50,471 nucleotides of DNA, from the IMG/VR virus record IMGVR_UViG_3300006737_000046, positions 1 to 50,471 of that record; one strand, given 5' to 3'. Below the pieces are notes generated by a model. The model was not told the DNA's origin and made no database searches. It saw only the letters and a list, made by a program, of their open reading frames with translations. Made by a program: the position numbers and the translations under genes. The stretch is from a virus. This document shows positions 1-7,774 of the stretch, in pieces. Numbering within the stretch: the stretch's first letter is position 1; each line of letters opens with the position of its first letter.

Positions 1-1148
1 ACTTTGCCTTTTGCTTTTATACCTGAATTTATGGCTTTAATTAGAGTTTCACCAAAATTTGCTGTTGACTGTCCTTTTGAAAGTTTACCTGTTCCCAATC
101 TGTATTTGAATGCTGTTCCATCTTTATTGACTTGTATGGGTTTGTTGTCTCCATGTATTTTAACAGTTTTGATAAATGTTTTAAATGCTTTAATAAAATC
201 TCCTTTTCCGTCAGTTCCATTGCCACGTAAATCATCGGGAGTCAATCTGCCACCTTGCTTTGCAGATTTACTTGCTTTAATTTCAATTTTTTCTCCGTCT
301 ACTACAATGTCACCTTTGTCGCCTTTAAACACAGGACTGCCAACTATTGCCAATCCAAGTTCACCTGGTCCCCAGTTTCCGCCAGTACCTGAAGGCATTT
401 TAGTTAATAGATCATCAATAAGTCCTAATTCAACTAAGTCAGCATATTTTGTTTTTGCAACTTCATCTTTAACATTGCCGCTACCCATAGATACCATTTT
501 ACCTAATGGAACTATGCCTTTGATAGAATCTTGTACAAAATTTCTGATCAGTTTATAAAACTTATTTTTTTGTGCTGATGTTTTTTCTTGTCTCTCATAA
601 GTTTTAATCATTCCATCTAGTATTTCTCGTATATCACTACGCATTTTATTCTCTTCAGGTGCTTGCCTCGATATTGGCTTATCCCCTTTTTTCTTTGCCT
701 CTTCATAATGTGCATCTAATGCCTCGAGCGACCCTGTTACTTTGCCTGCTAGTCTTTCTAATCCTTGTGCAAGTTCTGTATCTTGTCGTACACTTTTAGC
801 AAAATCCTTTTCACGTGTCTGTTTGGTTAATGCACTTTCATATTTTTTGATAAAATCTTCAGCTGAATCAAATTTTTGATCACAAACTTGAGGCATTTTT
901 TGACACATGATTGCCATCAATCCTTCTAATTTATTCTGTTGCTGTACAATAGTCTGCGGTGCAACTTGCTCAGTAGCAGGCTCAGAACCTAAAATTTTAT
1001 TAAAATAATCTATAACTTTCTGTAGTGCAGAACTTACTGTATCACTTTTAGAAGGATCTTGTTGTGCAATTTGAACTAAATTATCTACCCCTTGTTTAAG
1101 TTCAGCCCCGTTTTCCTGTTCAAAAATGTTTACCTCATTAATTCTCAT
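1..1148 (-). CDS. Virion/nuclease-like protein, C-terminus off the window
   Basis: This reading frame is open from an ATG at 1148 down to the left edge, so at least 382 residues are present and the stop lies outside. The N-terminal 250 residues are helical and charged (Lys/Glu/Gln rich). The following part has a Gly-rich stretch (GNWGPGELGLAIVGSP) and then GDIVVDGEKIEIKAS, which looks like the D-(x)n-E-x-K core of a PD-(D/E)XK nuclease. The start overlaps the end of the upstream phosphatase gene by 11 bases, so the two are co-transcribed. Proteins of this kind occur in marine T4-like phages, as far as I recall without a firm function. The nuclease reading is an inference from one motif; a structural virion protein is the alternative. 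Confidence 0.75.
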   Translation of the reverse strand, partial: MRINEVNIFEQENGAELKQGVDNLVQIAQQDPSKSDTVSSALQKVIDYFNKILGSEPATEQVAPQTIVQQQNKLEGLMAIMCQKMPQVCDQKFDSAEDFIKKYESALTKQTREKDFAKSVRQDTELAQGLERLAGKVTGSLEALDAHYEEAKKKGDKPISRQAPEENKMRSDIREILDGMIKTYERQEKTSAQKNKFYKLIRNFVQDSIKGIVPLGKMVSMGSGNVKDEVAKTKYADLVELGLIDDLLTKMPSGTGGNWGPGELGLAIVGSPVFKGDKGDIVVDGEKIEIKASKSAKQGGRLTPDDLRGNGTDGKGDFIKAFKTFIKTVKIHGDNKPIQVNKDGTAFKYRLGTGKLSKGQSTANFGETLIKAINSGIKAKGK

Positions 1149-1668
1149 ATATGTCCTTCAATTGTTCCAACGTGGCATCTGCTCTGCCGTCTTTGTGTTT
1201 GATAGCAGTACCACCGGCTGCCATCCAATTTTTTATATTTACACCAAAATCATCGATGAGCACATTAGGAGTGCCATCTGATTGTTTGGCATATATGCCT
1301 TTGTTTGCTGTGGGGGACATTATAATTGTGTCTACAGGCTGTATGGATAGGTTTGCTTGTACCCATGCTCTCTTCTGTTTTTCTGCTCTGGGGTCTCCTG
1401 ACAGTGCTTTAGACAGTACAACAAATTCTCCTACAATGTTTTGTATACCTGATAACAGTTTGTTGGCATCTGGTAGCACACCCAAGTTGGGCCAAAAGTC
1501 ATCTGTTTGAGCAATCTGTTTTAGTGTTCTTTGCAGTGTGTTTTTGTCTGCTTGATTCCATTTGGCAACACCTGCCATTTTGTTGAATGGAGTAAAGAAG
1601 TCTGCTAGTACACCGTCAAGGTCTACATATAGGATAGGTTTAGTGCTGTCGATTTCAAACAATAACAT
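1138..1668 (-). CDS. HAD-family 5'(3')-nucleotidase-like phosphatase
   Basis: A 176-residue protein with the HAD motif I YVDLDGVLADF near residues 14-24 (nucleophile Asp and the second Asp of DxD) and a motif IV-like segment LIDDFGVNIKNW near residues 136-147. This resembles the NT5C/deoxyribonucleotidase-like phosphatases common in T4-like phages, which act on nucleoside monophosphates or related phosphoesters in the cytoplasm. It would fit salvage of host nucleotides. The ATG overlaps the stop of the nucleotidyltransferase gene (TAATG), so it is translated from the same message. Substrate is not determined by the sequence. Confidence 0.8.
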   Translation of the reverse strand: MLLFEIDSTKPILYVDLDGVLADFFTPFNKMAGVAKWNQADKNTLQRTLKQIAQTDDFWPNLGVLPDANKLLSGIQNIVGEFVVLSKALSGDPRAEKQKRAWVQANLSIQPVDTIIMSPTANKGIYAKQSDGTPNVLIDDFGVNIKNWMAAGGTAIKHKDGRADATLEQLKDIYEN

Positions 1669-2339
1669 TATGCTAGTTTTAATTTCTTCATCATTTTTTT
1701 AAGTGTGCCTGGCTTAACATCTTTGGTAGTGTTTTGTTTTGTAATAATTCCAACACCTGCTGTTTCTTTTATGCCTAGTCCCAGTCTCACAGCATGATAC
1801 ATATCATCAACAAGTCCTGAATCACCTTTAACAATCTGTGCAAATGCTCCAGCATCACCTTTGGCAGCCGCTTCGCGTGCCTTTGATGCCGATGCTCCGG
1901 TGGCGCCATCTGAATCAGGATCTCTGTCACCTGCTGATACAACTTTTATTTCGTCAAATTTATATTCATCGCCATTGTATTTTTGTAATAGGTCATTAAA
2001 TGAACTCACTCTGTCAGAGCCTGCTACCATTGTGACTGCGTTGTGTCCACGTTGTTCTAGATATTGCATCACTTGTATGATTGTTCTTACACCTTCATCC
2101 TGCACAATCTCACTGGTGTGATTGCCAAATCCTCTTTTCATAAAACTTATTTTTGTGTCGTAGTCTAACGGATTCTTTTTCTTATCTGTGGTGTGTGATA
2201 CAAAAATGTAATAGGGTAGTCCTATTGATGCCACCTTGTCTAGCAGTTTGCCGTGACCTATTGTGGGCGGATTAAACCGACCAAATGTGAATACAGCAGG
2301 ATTATTGTCCTTTTCTAGGATTTCTAGTAATCTCATCAC
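1668..2339 (-). CDS. Cytidylyltransferase-like nucleotidyltransferase
   Basis: A 223-residue protein. Residues 18-34 (FGRFNPPTIGHGKLLDK) match the nucleotide-binding (T/H)xGH signature of the cytidylyltransferase / NMN adenylyltransferase superfamily. A later GASASKAREAA segment matches the C-terminal (S/T)xxxR phosphate-binding motif. Enzymes of this family transfer a nucleotidyl group to phosphorylated small molecules such as NMN or FMN. The same type of protein is frequent in marine T4-like phages and is often labelled as NAD- or FAD-related. The gene starts inside the upstream small gene with a 38-base overlap; a second ATG one codon later is an alternative start. The exact substrate is unknown. 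Confidence 0.8.
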   Translation of the reverse strand: MMRLLEILEKDNNPAVFTFGRFNPPTIGHGKLLDKVASIGLPYYIFVSHTTDKKKNPLDYDTKISFMKRGFGNHTSEIVQDEGVRTIIQVMQYLEQRGHNAVTMVAGSDRVSSFNDLLQKYNGDEYKFDEIKVVSAGDRDPDSDGATGASASKAREAAAKGDAGAFAQIVKGDSGLVDDMYHAVRLGLGIKETAGVGIITKQNTTKDVKPGTLKKMMKKLKLA

Positions 2340-2583
2340 TCATCATTTCTTTGTACATTTCAACAGCAATCATCTTCTTTACGTCTGGACTGATTACTTC
2401 ATATGGAATGTTATTTGTTTCGCTGAATTTCTTGCAGGCATGATCGACCAATTCCATGACTCTGCCATGATCGTTTGGATTTTTACGCATATAATAAAAT
2501 GATGGCACATACATTCTTCTGTACATGTCTTCGTCATCGAAAATAGACTGTGTAATGGCTAAACCTAATGATTCATCGTGCAT
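2302..2583 (-). CDS. Conserved phage protein, 93 residues
   Basis: A small acidic protein with no motif I recognise, apart from clusters of Met and Tyr (MYRRMYVPSFYYM near residues 20-32). Proteins of this look occur in marine T4-like phages as far as I recall. The start is set by a late-type box: TAAATA ends five bases before the ATG at 2583, with no Shine-Dalgarno. Its 3' end overlaps the nucleotidyltransferase gene by 38 bases, making it the first gene of the 2583 to 1 run. Function unknown. Confidence 0.7.
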   Translation of the reverse strand: MHDESLGLAITQSIFDDEDMYRRMYVPSFYYMRKNPNDHGRVMELVDHACKKFSETNNIPYEVISPDVKKMIAVEMYKEMMSDEITRNPRKGQ

Positions 2584-2588
2584 ACAGA

Positions 2589-2594
2589 TATTTA
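2589..2594 (-). promoter_or_regulatory. Late-type promoter box TAAATA, 5 bases before ATG 2583
   Basis: TAAATA in the minus strand, within the longer match AATAAATA, followed by five bases and the ATG. In T4 late promoters transcription starts about six bases after this box, which would be the A of the ATG. Confidence 0.6.
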
Positions 2595-3017
2595 TTAGAA
2601 TAATTTTTCAATCAACCATTCGTATACAGGAGCAGTGAATGTGAATCTATACTCACCGTTGTAGCCTAATTCTTTGATTTTTTCCAGTACAGGTGCTTTT
2701 GGTGAAGGATGATCTGGGTAAAATTTGGCCTCAGGATTCAATATCTGGTCCAAATCAACGTCATCCATCATTATTGAATCGATCAAAATGTAGGAATCCT
2801 TTGTTGTGACATCTTCTTCTTGCACAACATTGGCAAATGTTTTGTTAGAAACTACTAATCTGAATTCATGCTGGCCATCTTCTAGTTCGATATCGCTAGT
2901 AAAATCTATGTCTTTGCCTGAATCGTCTGAAAATATTTGATTGTCACCGATAAAAATAGAAACAGTTAAAGGATGATCGTGCCAAACATGCTTGGCTTTA
3001 ACGCCTATTTTTATCAT
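2595..3017 (-). CDS. Small beta-rich protein, member of a domain family repeated in this window
   Basis: A 140-residue protein. I chose the ATG at 3017 (MIKIGVKAK); the frame extends upstream only to a TTG. It is probably a beta-sandwich, with alternating strands and a core pattern IDSIMMDDVDL ... FYPDH ... ELGYNGEYRF. The same pattern (DD-x-x-L, F-x-P-x-Y, GY-x-G) recurs in the proteins at 38360-38776 and 38766-39377 and, at least as FGYQGS, in the N-terminus of 41064-42404. Carbohydrate-binding modules with a calcium site have comparable architecture, but that is an inference. The start overlaps the upstream gene by 20 bases. Confidence 0.7.
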   Translation of the reverse strand: MIKIGVKAKHVWHDHPLTVSIFIGDNQIFSDDSGKDIDFTSDIELEDGQHEFRLVVSNKTFANVVQEEDVTTKDSYILIDSIMMDDVDLDQILNPEAKFYPDHPSPKAPVLEKIKELGYNGEYRFTFTAPVYEWLIEKLF

Positions 3018-3192
3018 ATACAAATTCCATGCCGTGCAAGTTGCCTACAAACACATCAGGTTTAAGTAATTTTAATTCTATTCTGATGTCTCCAGGCTTT
3101 ACTACTGTAACAATTTTATTTTGTGATTCTGTGACTATACCAGCAGTCACATACTTGTCTTTGTCTGTGCAATATAAAGATATTTCTTCCAT
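2998..3192 (-). CDS. Small conserved protein, 64 residues
   Basis: A short protein of probable beta structure (MEEISLYCTDKDKY ... GDIRIELKLL), no recognised family. It is the first gene after a strong promoter: TTGACA, 16 bases, TATAAT, six bases, ATG, with no Shine-Dalgarno, so the mRNA is probably leaderless. It overlaps the downstream beta-rich gene by 20 bases and may work with it. Confidence 0.6.
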   Translation of the reverse strand: MEEISLYCTDKDKYVTAGIVTESQNKIVTVVKPGDIRIELKLLKPDVFVGNLHGMEFVYDKNRR

Positions 3193-3198
3193 ACCATT

Positions 3199-3226
3199 AT
3201 TATATAGGATTAAAGATAAATGTCAA
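3199..3226 (-). promoter_or_regulatory. Sigma70-type promoter, TATAAT 6 bases before ATG 3192
   Basis: TTGACA at 3221-3226 and TATAAT at 3199-3204 in the minus strand with a 16-base spacer, both perfect consensus. The expected start of transcription falls at the A of the ATG at 3192. Confidence 0.75.
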
Positions 3227-3227
3227 A

Positions 3228-3578
3228 TTATTTGTTGAAACCAACAGTTTCACGTTTTATATCATTGTGATTGAATTCTGCCCAGTACAATTCAAATGCT
3301 ACACCATCTTTTACTCCTTCGAATTGATGATATACTCCTGGTTTGACTTGACAAAAATCGCCTGCTTTAAGCACAGTTTCGTCTACAAGGTCATAATCAT
3401 TTTGCCAAACTCTTATGATCATTTCTCCTGACTCAACAAAGAAACCATTCCATTTAAATTCATGCTTGTGTTTAGAACAAACGCCACCTTTTTTGTATTC
3501 TATTCGATGAAACTCATGCACACCATTGGCATGCACTAATTCTGTGTTTCCCCAAATTTTTCCTGCTTTGTTTCCCAT
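3228..3578 (-). CDS. Cupin-domain protein
   Basis: A 116-residue single-domain cupin. Metal-ligand motifs are visible: KHKHEFKWNGFFVESGE (H-x-H ... E, near residues 36-52) and PGVYHQFEG (the second-motif His). It is closest in look to the small mannose-6-phosphate-isomerase-like or sugar-related cupins. Marine T4-like phages often carry such proteins, possibly for nucleotide-sugar or polysaccharide chemistry. It lies between virion genes and the 3192 promoter; its own start has no obvious Shine-Dalgarno. The substrate cannot be read from the sequence. Confidence 0.75.
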   Translation of the reverse strand: MGNKAGKIWGNTELVHANGVHEFHRIEYKKGGVCSKHKHEFKWNGFFVESGEMIIRVWQNDYDLVDETVLKAGDFCQVKPGVYHQFEGVKDGVAFELYWAEFNHNDIKRETVGFNK

Positions 3579-3598
3579 GCAAGTAATTATGTGGTAAT

Positions 3599-3949
3599 TT
3601 AAAAGTTGAGTAGTATTTTGGTTACTGATCCAGTTTCAACAGTTGTCGATGCTCTTACCCACACAAAGTTACCAGTAAAATTGATATATTGTGTTGCTAC
3701 CACACTAGAACTATCACCAACTGACGTTCCATCTATATCGAACCAGTCTGTAGCATTGTCTGGATCAGTGGCAAGTGATCCTTGCATTTTTATTGTGCCA
3801 ACAAAATCTGAAGAGCAAATGTATGCCACTGTATGTAATCCGTCAGCATTCCCATAATATCCATCTGCTTTGACGGCTTCTGATACTGTGGCCGCAGTTG
3901 AGTCAGCGGCAGCTATTTGTGATTGTACAATGATCGATGTGCTTGGCAT
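3599..3949 (-). CDS. Putative virion structural protein
   Basis: A 116-residue protein rich in Ser, Thr, Ala and Asp with alternating hydrophobic residues (FVGTIKMQGSL, NFVWVRAST), typical of beta-structured phage virion or tail accessory proteins. The start at 3949 follows a late-type box (AATAAATA, five bases, ATG), consistent with a late structural gene. No enzymatic motif. The structural role is inferred from composition and promoter class. Confidence 0.65.
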   Translation of the reverse strand: MPSTSIIVQSQIAAADSTAATVSEAVKADGYYGNADGLHTVAYICSSDFVGTIKMQGSLATDPDNATDWFDIDGTSVGDSSSVVATQYINFTGNFVWVRASTTVETGSVTKILLNF

Positions 3950-3954
3950 ACAGT

Positions 3955-3960
3955 TATTTA
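3955..3960 (-). promoter_or_regulatory. Late-type promoter box TAAATA, 5 bases before ATG 3949
   Basis: TAAATA within AATAAATA on the minus strand, overlapping the stop codon of the upstream gene. The five-base spacing to the ATG puts the expected late start on the A of the ATG. Confidence 0.6.
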
Positions 3961-4239
3961 TTGAGAGATTTCAGGGAACAGTCTTTCGATAGTGATTTCG
4001 TCCATTCCATTGATCTCATGTATTTTTTGTGGAGTAACCAAATATTCACGTAGATTTTCAGGATCACAACCTTTAATAACAATTTTTTGTCCTTTGATTT
4101 CACATGCTTCAAACAATAAATCTTTTGCGAGATCTAATGGTTGTGCTCCTAGTCCATGCACACCTATTGTGGCATTTAGCATAGCATTCTTTTTTAGATA
4201 GTTGTGCTCTATCATGTATTTCACAATGTTTGTTTTCAT
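3958..4239 (-). CDS. Conserved phage protein, last gene of the Clp operon
   Basis: A 93-residue protein with a conserved-looking core (NATIGVHGLGAQPLDLAKDLL, split here as NATIGVHGLG and AQPLDLAKDLL). It is similar in size to the ClpS adaptor but lacks the ClpS signature, so I do not call it ClpS. It follows the ClpA-like gene with a clear Shine-Dalgarno (AGGAG, five bases before ATG 4239), so it belongs to the same operon as DnaJ, deformylase and ClpA. An adaptor role would be a guess based only on position. Confidence 0.65.
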   Translation of the reverse strand: MKTNIVKYMIEHNYLKKNAMLNATIGVHGLGAQPLDLAKDLLFEACEIKGQKIVIKGCDPENLREYLVTPQKIHEINGMDEITIERLFPEISQ

Positions 4240-4246
4240 GTATCTC

Positions 4247-6454
4247 CTAGTTTATTGTAAACTCGTCTGAGTCTTTGTTATAATCAACTGAAAGTTTTTT
4301 GTTTGTGATACTATCAAAAAGTATCTTCTTACTCAAAGGCAGTTTTATTCTTGTGCTTATTACTCTTTGCAGTGGTCTTGCACCCATTTTAGAATCGAAC
4401 CCTTCTTCTTGCAGTTGTTGTTTTGCTTGTTTGGACAGTTTAACAGTAATATTTTTATCTGTCATCTGATGATTTAATTGTGTAATAAATTTATCTACAA
4501 TACTGGCCATTACCTTTTTTTCTAATGGCTTAAATCTTAACACAGCATCTAACCTATTTCTAAATTCTGGTGCAAAATAATTTTTAATATCAATCTCTCC
4601 GTCATGCACATTATTGTCAGTGAATCCTAATGTGTTGGCCTGCATATCCTGGGCACCCAAGTTTGAAGTCATCATGATGATTGAGTTATTGAGTCTCACT
4701 TTCTTACCATTAGATGCTGTAATCACAGCATCATCCATTGCCTGTAGCAATATTGTCATTACATCTTTGTGTGCTTTTTCGACTTCATCAAACAGTATGA
4801 CTGCGTTAGGATGTTTTTCCAATTCATTAACAAGTTGTCCTGCATTGCCATCATCATATCCTACATAACCTGGAGGCGATCCTATTAATTTGGCAACAGA
4901 ATGTTTTTCTTGATATTCACTCATGTCAAATTTTACCAGTGTCATGTGTAGTCCATCAGCAAGTTGCCTTGCAGTTTCTGTTTTTCCACAACCAGTTGGT
5001 CCAACAGCAAGGAAAGATCCTATAGGTTTGTTTTCCTGCTTTAGGCCTGCTTGAGCAACAATCACAGTATCGACCAATTTGTCTATCACAGTGTCTTGTC
5101 CGAACACTTGTGTTTTGACTGTTTCGCCTAAATTTTCTATGCTGGCTGTTTTTGTTTGTTCAATTGACTCAAACTTTACACCTGATATTTGTGCAACTTG
5201 TTTTTGAACATCTGTGATGTCTACATCTTTAAATGCATCAAATATTTTTGCTTTGGAACAAGCACGGTCTAACACATCAATTGATTTGTCAGGTAGTTGC
5301 CTGTCTGTAATATGTTTGACTGATAGATCCACTGTGGCATCTATTGCGTCTGATGTAATTTCCACTTTGTGATAATCTTCGAATTGTTCTTTGAGACCCA
5401 TCATTATTTGTTTTGCATGTTCAACACTCGGCTCTTCAATATTCACTTTGCCAAATCTACGCATCAATGCTCTGTCTTTTTCAAAATGCTTTCTGTATTC
5501 TTCCCAGGTGGTTGAAGCAATCACTTTCAAATCTCCTCTTGCAAGTGCTGGTTTCAACAAGTTTGCAAGATCAACACCTCCTTGCCCGCCTGCTCCCGCA
5601 CCATGCATCATGTGTGCTTCGTCGATGAACATAATTGCTTTGTCATTCTTTTCTAACACTGATAATAATATTTTTAAACGTTCTTCAAAGTCTCCTCTGT
5701 ATTTTGATCCAGCAATTAAAGATCCTACATCAACAGAAAATATAGTATGATCTTTGATCACATCTGGCACTTTGTTTTCAACTATCATGTGTGCTAATCC
5801 TTCTGCAATAGCAGTTTTTCCTACTCCTGGATCTCCTATCATGATAACATTGTTCTTTGTTTTTCTTCCTAACACTAGCACAATTTCATCTACCACGTCT
5901 TGTCGACCAATACAATGAAATGTTTTATTTTGTTTTGCTTGTTCATTCAAATCAACAGTGTAGTTTTTAAGTATCTTGGCCGCTTGTTTCTGATTAACCT
6001 GTGTTTCATCAGGCACCTCAGTACCAACTTCTGTCATGTGGTCGACAACAGCCTTTTTAGTAAGTCCATTTTTTAACATGAAAAACAATGCATGTGAATT
6101 TTTTTCACCAAATAGGCTCAATATAAGTTGAAAGCAATCCACATATTCTTTACCTGAAAATATTGCAGTGGTGAATGCTCTGTTTACTGTACGCTCAGTA
6201 GATTGTGTTCTTTTTGGATATACTTCCTCTTTGCTTTTTATTTCATTCAACCCATTTTCGATATGATCCTGTAGATCATTCATCATTTGATCAACTTTTA
6301 TATCCTTATTACTGTGTAACAATTCATCTAGATCCGGTTGTATCAATAGAACAAAAAGTAAATGTTCTAGTGTAATGTATTCGTGCGAATGAGATCTAGC
6401 AATTTTAACTGCTTCGTCAAAAATGTGTTTCAATTTATCGTCTGCTTGAATCAT
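4247..6454 (-). CDS. clpA: ClpA-like AAA+ unfoldase
   Basis: A 735-residue double AAA+ ATPase of the Clp/Hsp100 family. It has an N-terminal Clp domain (residues 1-145), Walker A GDPGVGKT (207-214) and Walker B FIDEAH in D1, then Walker A GPTGCGKT (485-492) and Walker B LFDEVEKAH in D2. The link between D1 and D2 is short, without the coiled-coil M domain of ClpB, so the architecture is ClpA. In D2 the loop that docks ClpP carries LGF at residues 609-611, matching the (I/L/V)-G-(F/L) tripeptide of ClpP-dependent unfoldases. A ClpP gene lies at 36781-37374. The product would feed substrates to ClpP in the cytoplasm. It is co-transcribed with DnaJ and deformylase, overlapping the latter by 20 bases. 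Confidence 0.93.
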   Translation of the reverse strand: MIQADDKLKHIFDEAVKIARSHSHEYITLEHLLFVLLIQPDLDELLHSNKDIKVDQMMNDLQDHIENGLNEIKSKEEVYPKRTQSTERTVNRAFTTAIFSGKEYVDCFQLILSLFGEKNSHALFFMLKNGLTKKAVVDHMTEVGTEVPDETQVNQKQAAKILKNYTVDLNEQAKQNKTFHCIGRQDVVDEIVLVLGRKTKNNVIMIGDPGVGKTAIAEGLAHMIVENKVPDVIKDHTIFSVDVGSLIAGSKYRGDFEERLKILLSVLEKNDKAIMFIDEAHMMHGAGAGGQGGVDLANLLKPALARGDLKVIASTTWEEYRKHFEKDRALMRRFGKVNIEEPSVEHAKQIMMGLKEQFEDYHKVEITSDAIDATVDLSVKHITDRQLPDKSIDVLDRACSKAKIFDAFKDVDITDVQKQVAQISGVKFESIEQTKTASIENLGETVKTQVFGQDTVIDKLVDTVIVAQAGLKQENKPIGSFLAVGPTGCGKTETARQLADGLHMTLVKFDMSEYQEKHSVAKLIGSPPGYVGYDDGNAGQLVNELEKHPNAVILFDEVEKAHKDVMTILLQAMDDAVITASNGKKVRLNNSIIMMTSNLGAQDMQANTLGFTDNNVHDGEIDIKNYFAPEFRNRLDAVLRFKPLEKKVMASIVDKFITQLNHQMTDKNITVKLSKQAKQQLQEEGFDSKMGARPLQRVISTRIKLPLSKKILFDSITNKKLSVDYNKDSDEFTIN

Positions 6455-6950
6455 TTAACTTCCTTTGCTTTTTCCTATAATAATCTAATTTTAATTTGCT
6501 AACTTTATCAACAAAACAAATACCATCTAGATGTTCTATTTCATGTTGTATACATTGTGCCCATATATGTTCGAATCTGTCAACTTGTTTTTGTAAATTT
6601 TTATCATAATATTCCATCACTGCCCATTCAGGACGTTGTAATTTCATAAACAAATTCGGAAATGACAAACACCCTTCTTCTACCAATTGCATAGTAGTTG
6701 ATGTCTCTATAATTCTTGGATTAATAAATGTAAGATCTCCATACATCACAAACATCCTTATTCCTACACTGACTTGATTTGCCGCTAGACCTAGTCCGTC
6801 GCCTTTTTTCATTGTTCTGTACATAAGGTCAGATATTTTATCATACTCTAAATCTTGTGACAGGTCAGTTTCAGGTATAACTTGTCTGAGTGCTTTGTGC
6901 CCTTCTAGGTTTATCTTAAGAATATTTTCTTGAGATGTCTCTGATGACAT
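6435..6950 (-). CDS. def: Peptide deformylase
   Basis: A 171-residue peptide deformylase with all three signature motifs: GLGLAANQ (52-59), EEGCLSFP (91-98, metal-ligand Cys94) and QHEIEH (135-140, His136 and His140 as metal ligands, Glu137 catalytic). It removes the formyl group from nascent proteins in the cytoplasm. Deformylase is a known auxiliary gene of marine T4-like phages, thought to help make host or phage proteins during infection. The start overlaps the DnaJ gene by 35 bases, and the gene is second in a DnaJ - def - clpA operon. Confidence 0.93.
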   Translation of the reverse strand: MSSETSQENILKINLEGHKALRQVIPETDLSQDLEYDKISDLMYRTMKKGDGLGLAANQVSVGIRMFVMYGDLTFINPRIIETSTTMQLVEEGCLSFPNLFMKLQRPEWAVMEYYDKNLQKQVDRFEHIWAQCIQHEIEHLDGICFVDKVSKLKLDYYRKKQRKLNDSSRR

Positions 6951-7725
6951 TTAAATCCTCCTCTATTAAATTTGATGGTATACTAACATTTATCTTTACA
7001 AAAAAATCTCCCATTCTTGTTGATGGTGACATAAGACCATGTTGAGCAATTTTCATTACAGTTCCTGGTTGTGTACCAGCAGGCACCTTTAGACTAATTT
7101 TTCCTCCATCTATTGTTTGTACTTTGACAGACGTACCCTGTATTGCGTCCCAACAAGTGATTGAATGTTCCGCATAAAGATTAAATCCGTCACGTTGAAA
7201 ATATGGATGATCTTCGATATAAATTTTGCATAATAAATCCCCAGGCTGAGCATTTTTAAATTCGTTCATACCCAACCCTCTGTATCTCACAGTTTGTCCT
7301 GATGATATACTTCTTGGAATATCGATCTTTATAGTTTTGCCCAACTGATCTATATGGATATCTTTTTTAGTGCCAGTGAATACTTCCTCTAATGATACTT
7401 CTAGTGCTATTTGTATGTTGCGGTTCTTTTGCACAGTTCTTCTTCTGAATCCAGGATTGCCGCCAAAAAATTGCTCAAAGATTCCTTCAAACCCACTACC
7501 ACCAAAATCAAATTGCATACCACCTTCACCAAACACTTGTTCTTGTTCATACTGTTGTCTTGCCTCTTGGTTTTTTATTTGACTATATGCTTGATTGATT
7601 TCTTTGAATCTAGATTCATCACCGCCACGATCAGGATGATGTGTCTTCGCTAAATTTTTAAATGCTGTCTTGATGTCTTTGTCAGACGCATTTCTATCTA
7701 CACCTAGAGTGCTGTAAGGATCCAT
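6916..7725 (-). CDS. dnaJ: DnaJ/CbpA-type co-chaperone without zinc finger
   Basis: A 269-residue J-protein. The J domain occupies the first 70 residues (DPYSTLGVDRNASD, HPDRGGDE), followed by a Gly/Phe-rich linker (FGGSGFEGIFEQFFGGNPGF) and the C-terminal substrate-binding domains. The CxxCxGxG zinc repeats are absent, so it is a type II (CbpA-like) J-protein, which would stimulate the host DnaK ATPase. I take the ATG at 7725, not the one at 7731, because the -10 box TATACT ends directly at 7732 and the expected transcription start is the A at 7725. It leads the proteostasis operon with peptide deformylase and the ClpA-like unfoldase. Confidence 0.92.
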   Translation of the reverse strand: MDPYSTLGVDRNASDKDIKTAFKNLAKTHHPDRGGDESRFKEINQAYSQIKNQEARQQYEQEQVFGEGGMQFDFGGSGFEGIFEQFFGGNPGFRRRTVQKNRNIQIALEVSLEEVFTGTKKDIHIDQLGKTIKIDIPRSISSGQTVRYRGLGMNEFKNAQPGDLLCKIYIEDHPYFQRDGFNLYAEHSITCWDAIQGTSVKVQTIDGGKISLKVPAGTQPGTVMKIAQHGLMSPSTRMGDFFVKINVSIPSNLIEEDLNVIRDISRKYS

Positions 7726-7731
7726 GCTCAT

Positions 7732-7759
7732 AGTATACTATATAATGATGATCTGTCAA
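7732..7759 (-). promoter_or_regulatory. Sigma70-type promoter of the dnaJ-def-clpA operon
   Basis: TTGACA (7754-7759), 16-base spacer, TATACT (7732-7737), six bases, then the ATG at 7725. The first ATG at 7731 is directly adjacent to the -10 box and would not be transcribed, which decides the start codon. Confidence 0.75.
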
Positions 7760-7774
7760 TGTTGCAAGTGGGGA

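Noticed and set aside
4-558. A 184-codon plus-strand frame at the left edge
   Set aside because: It lies opposite the continuous minus-strand frame 1-1148, which has a proper start, overlap with its neighbour and a plausible product.
3958-4239. ClpS adaptor gene
   Set aside because: Its size and place after the ClpA-like gene suggested ClpS, but the ClpS sequence signature is absent.
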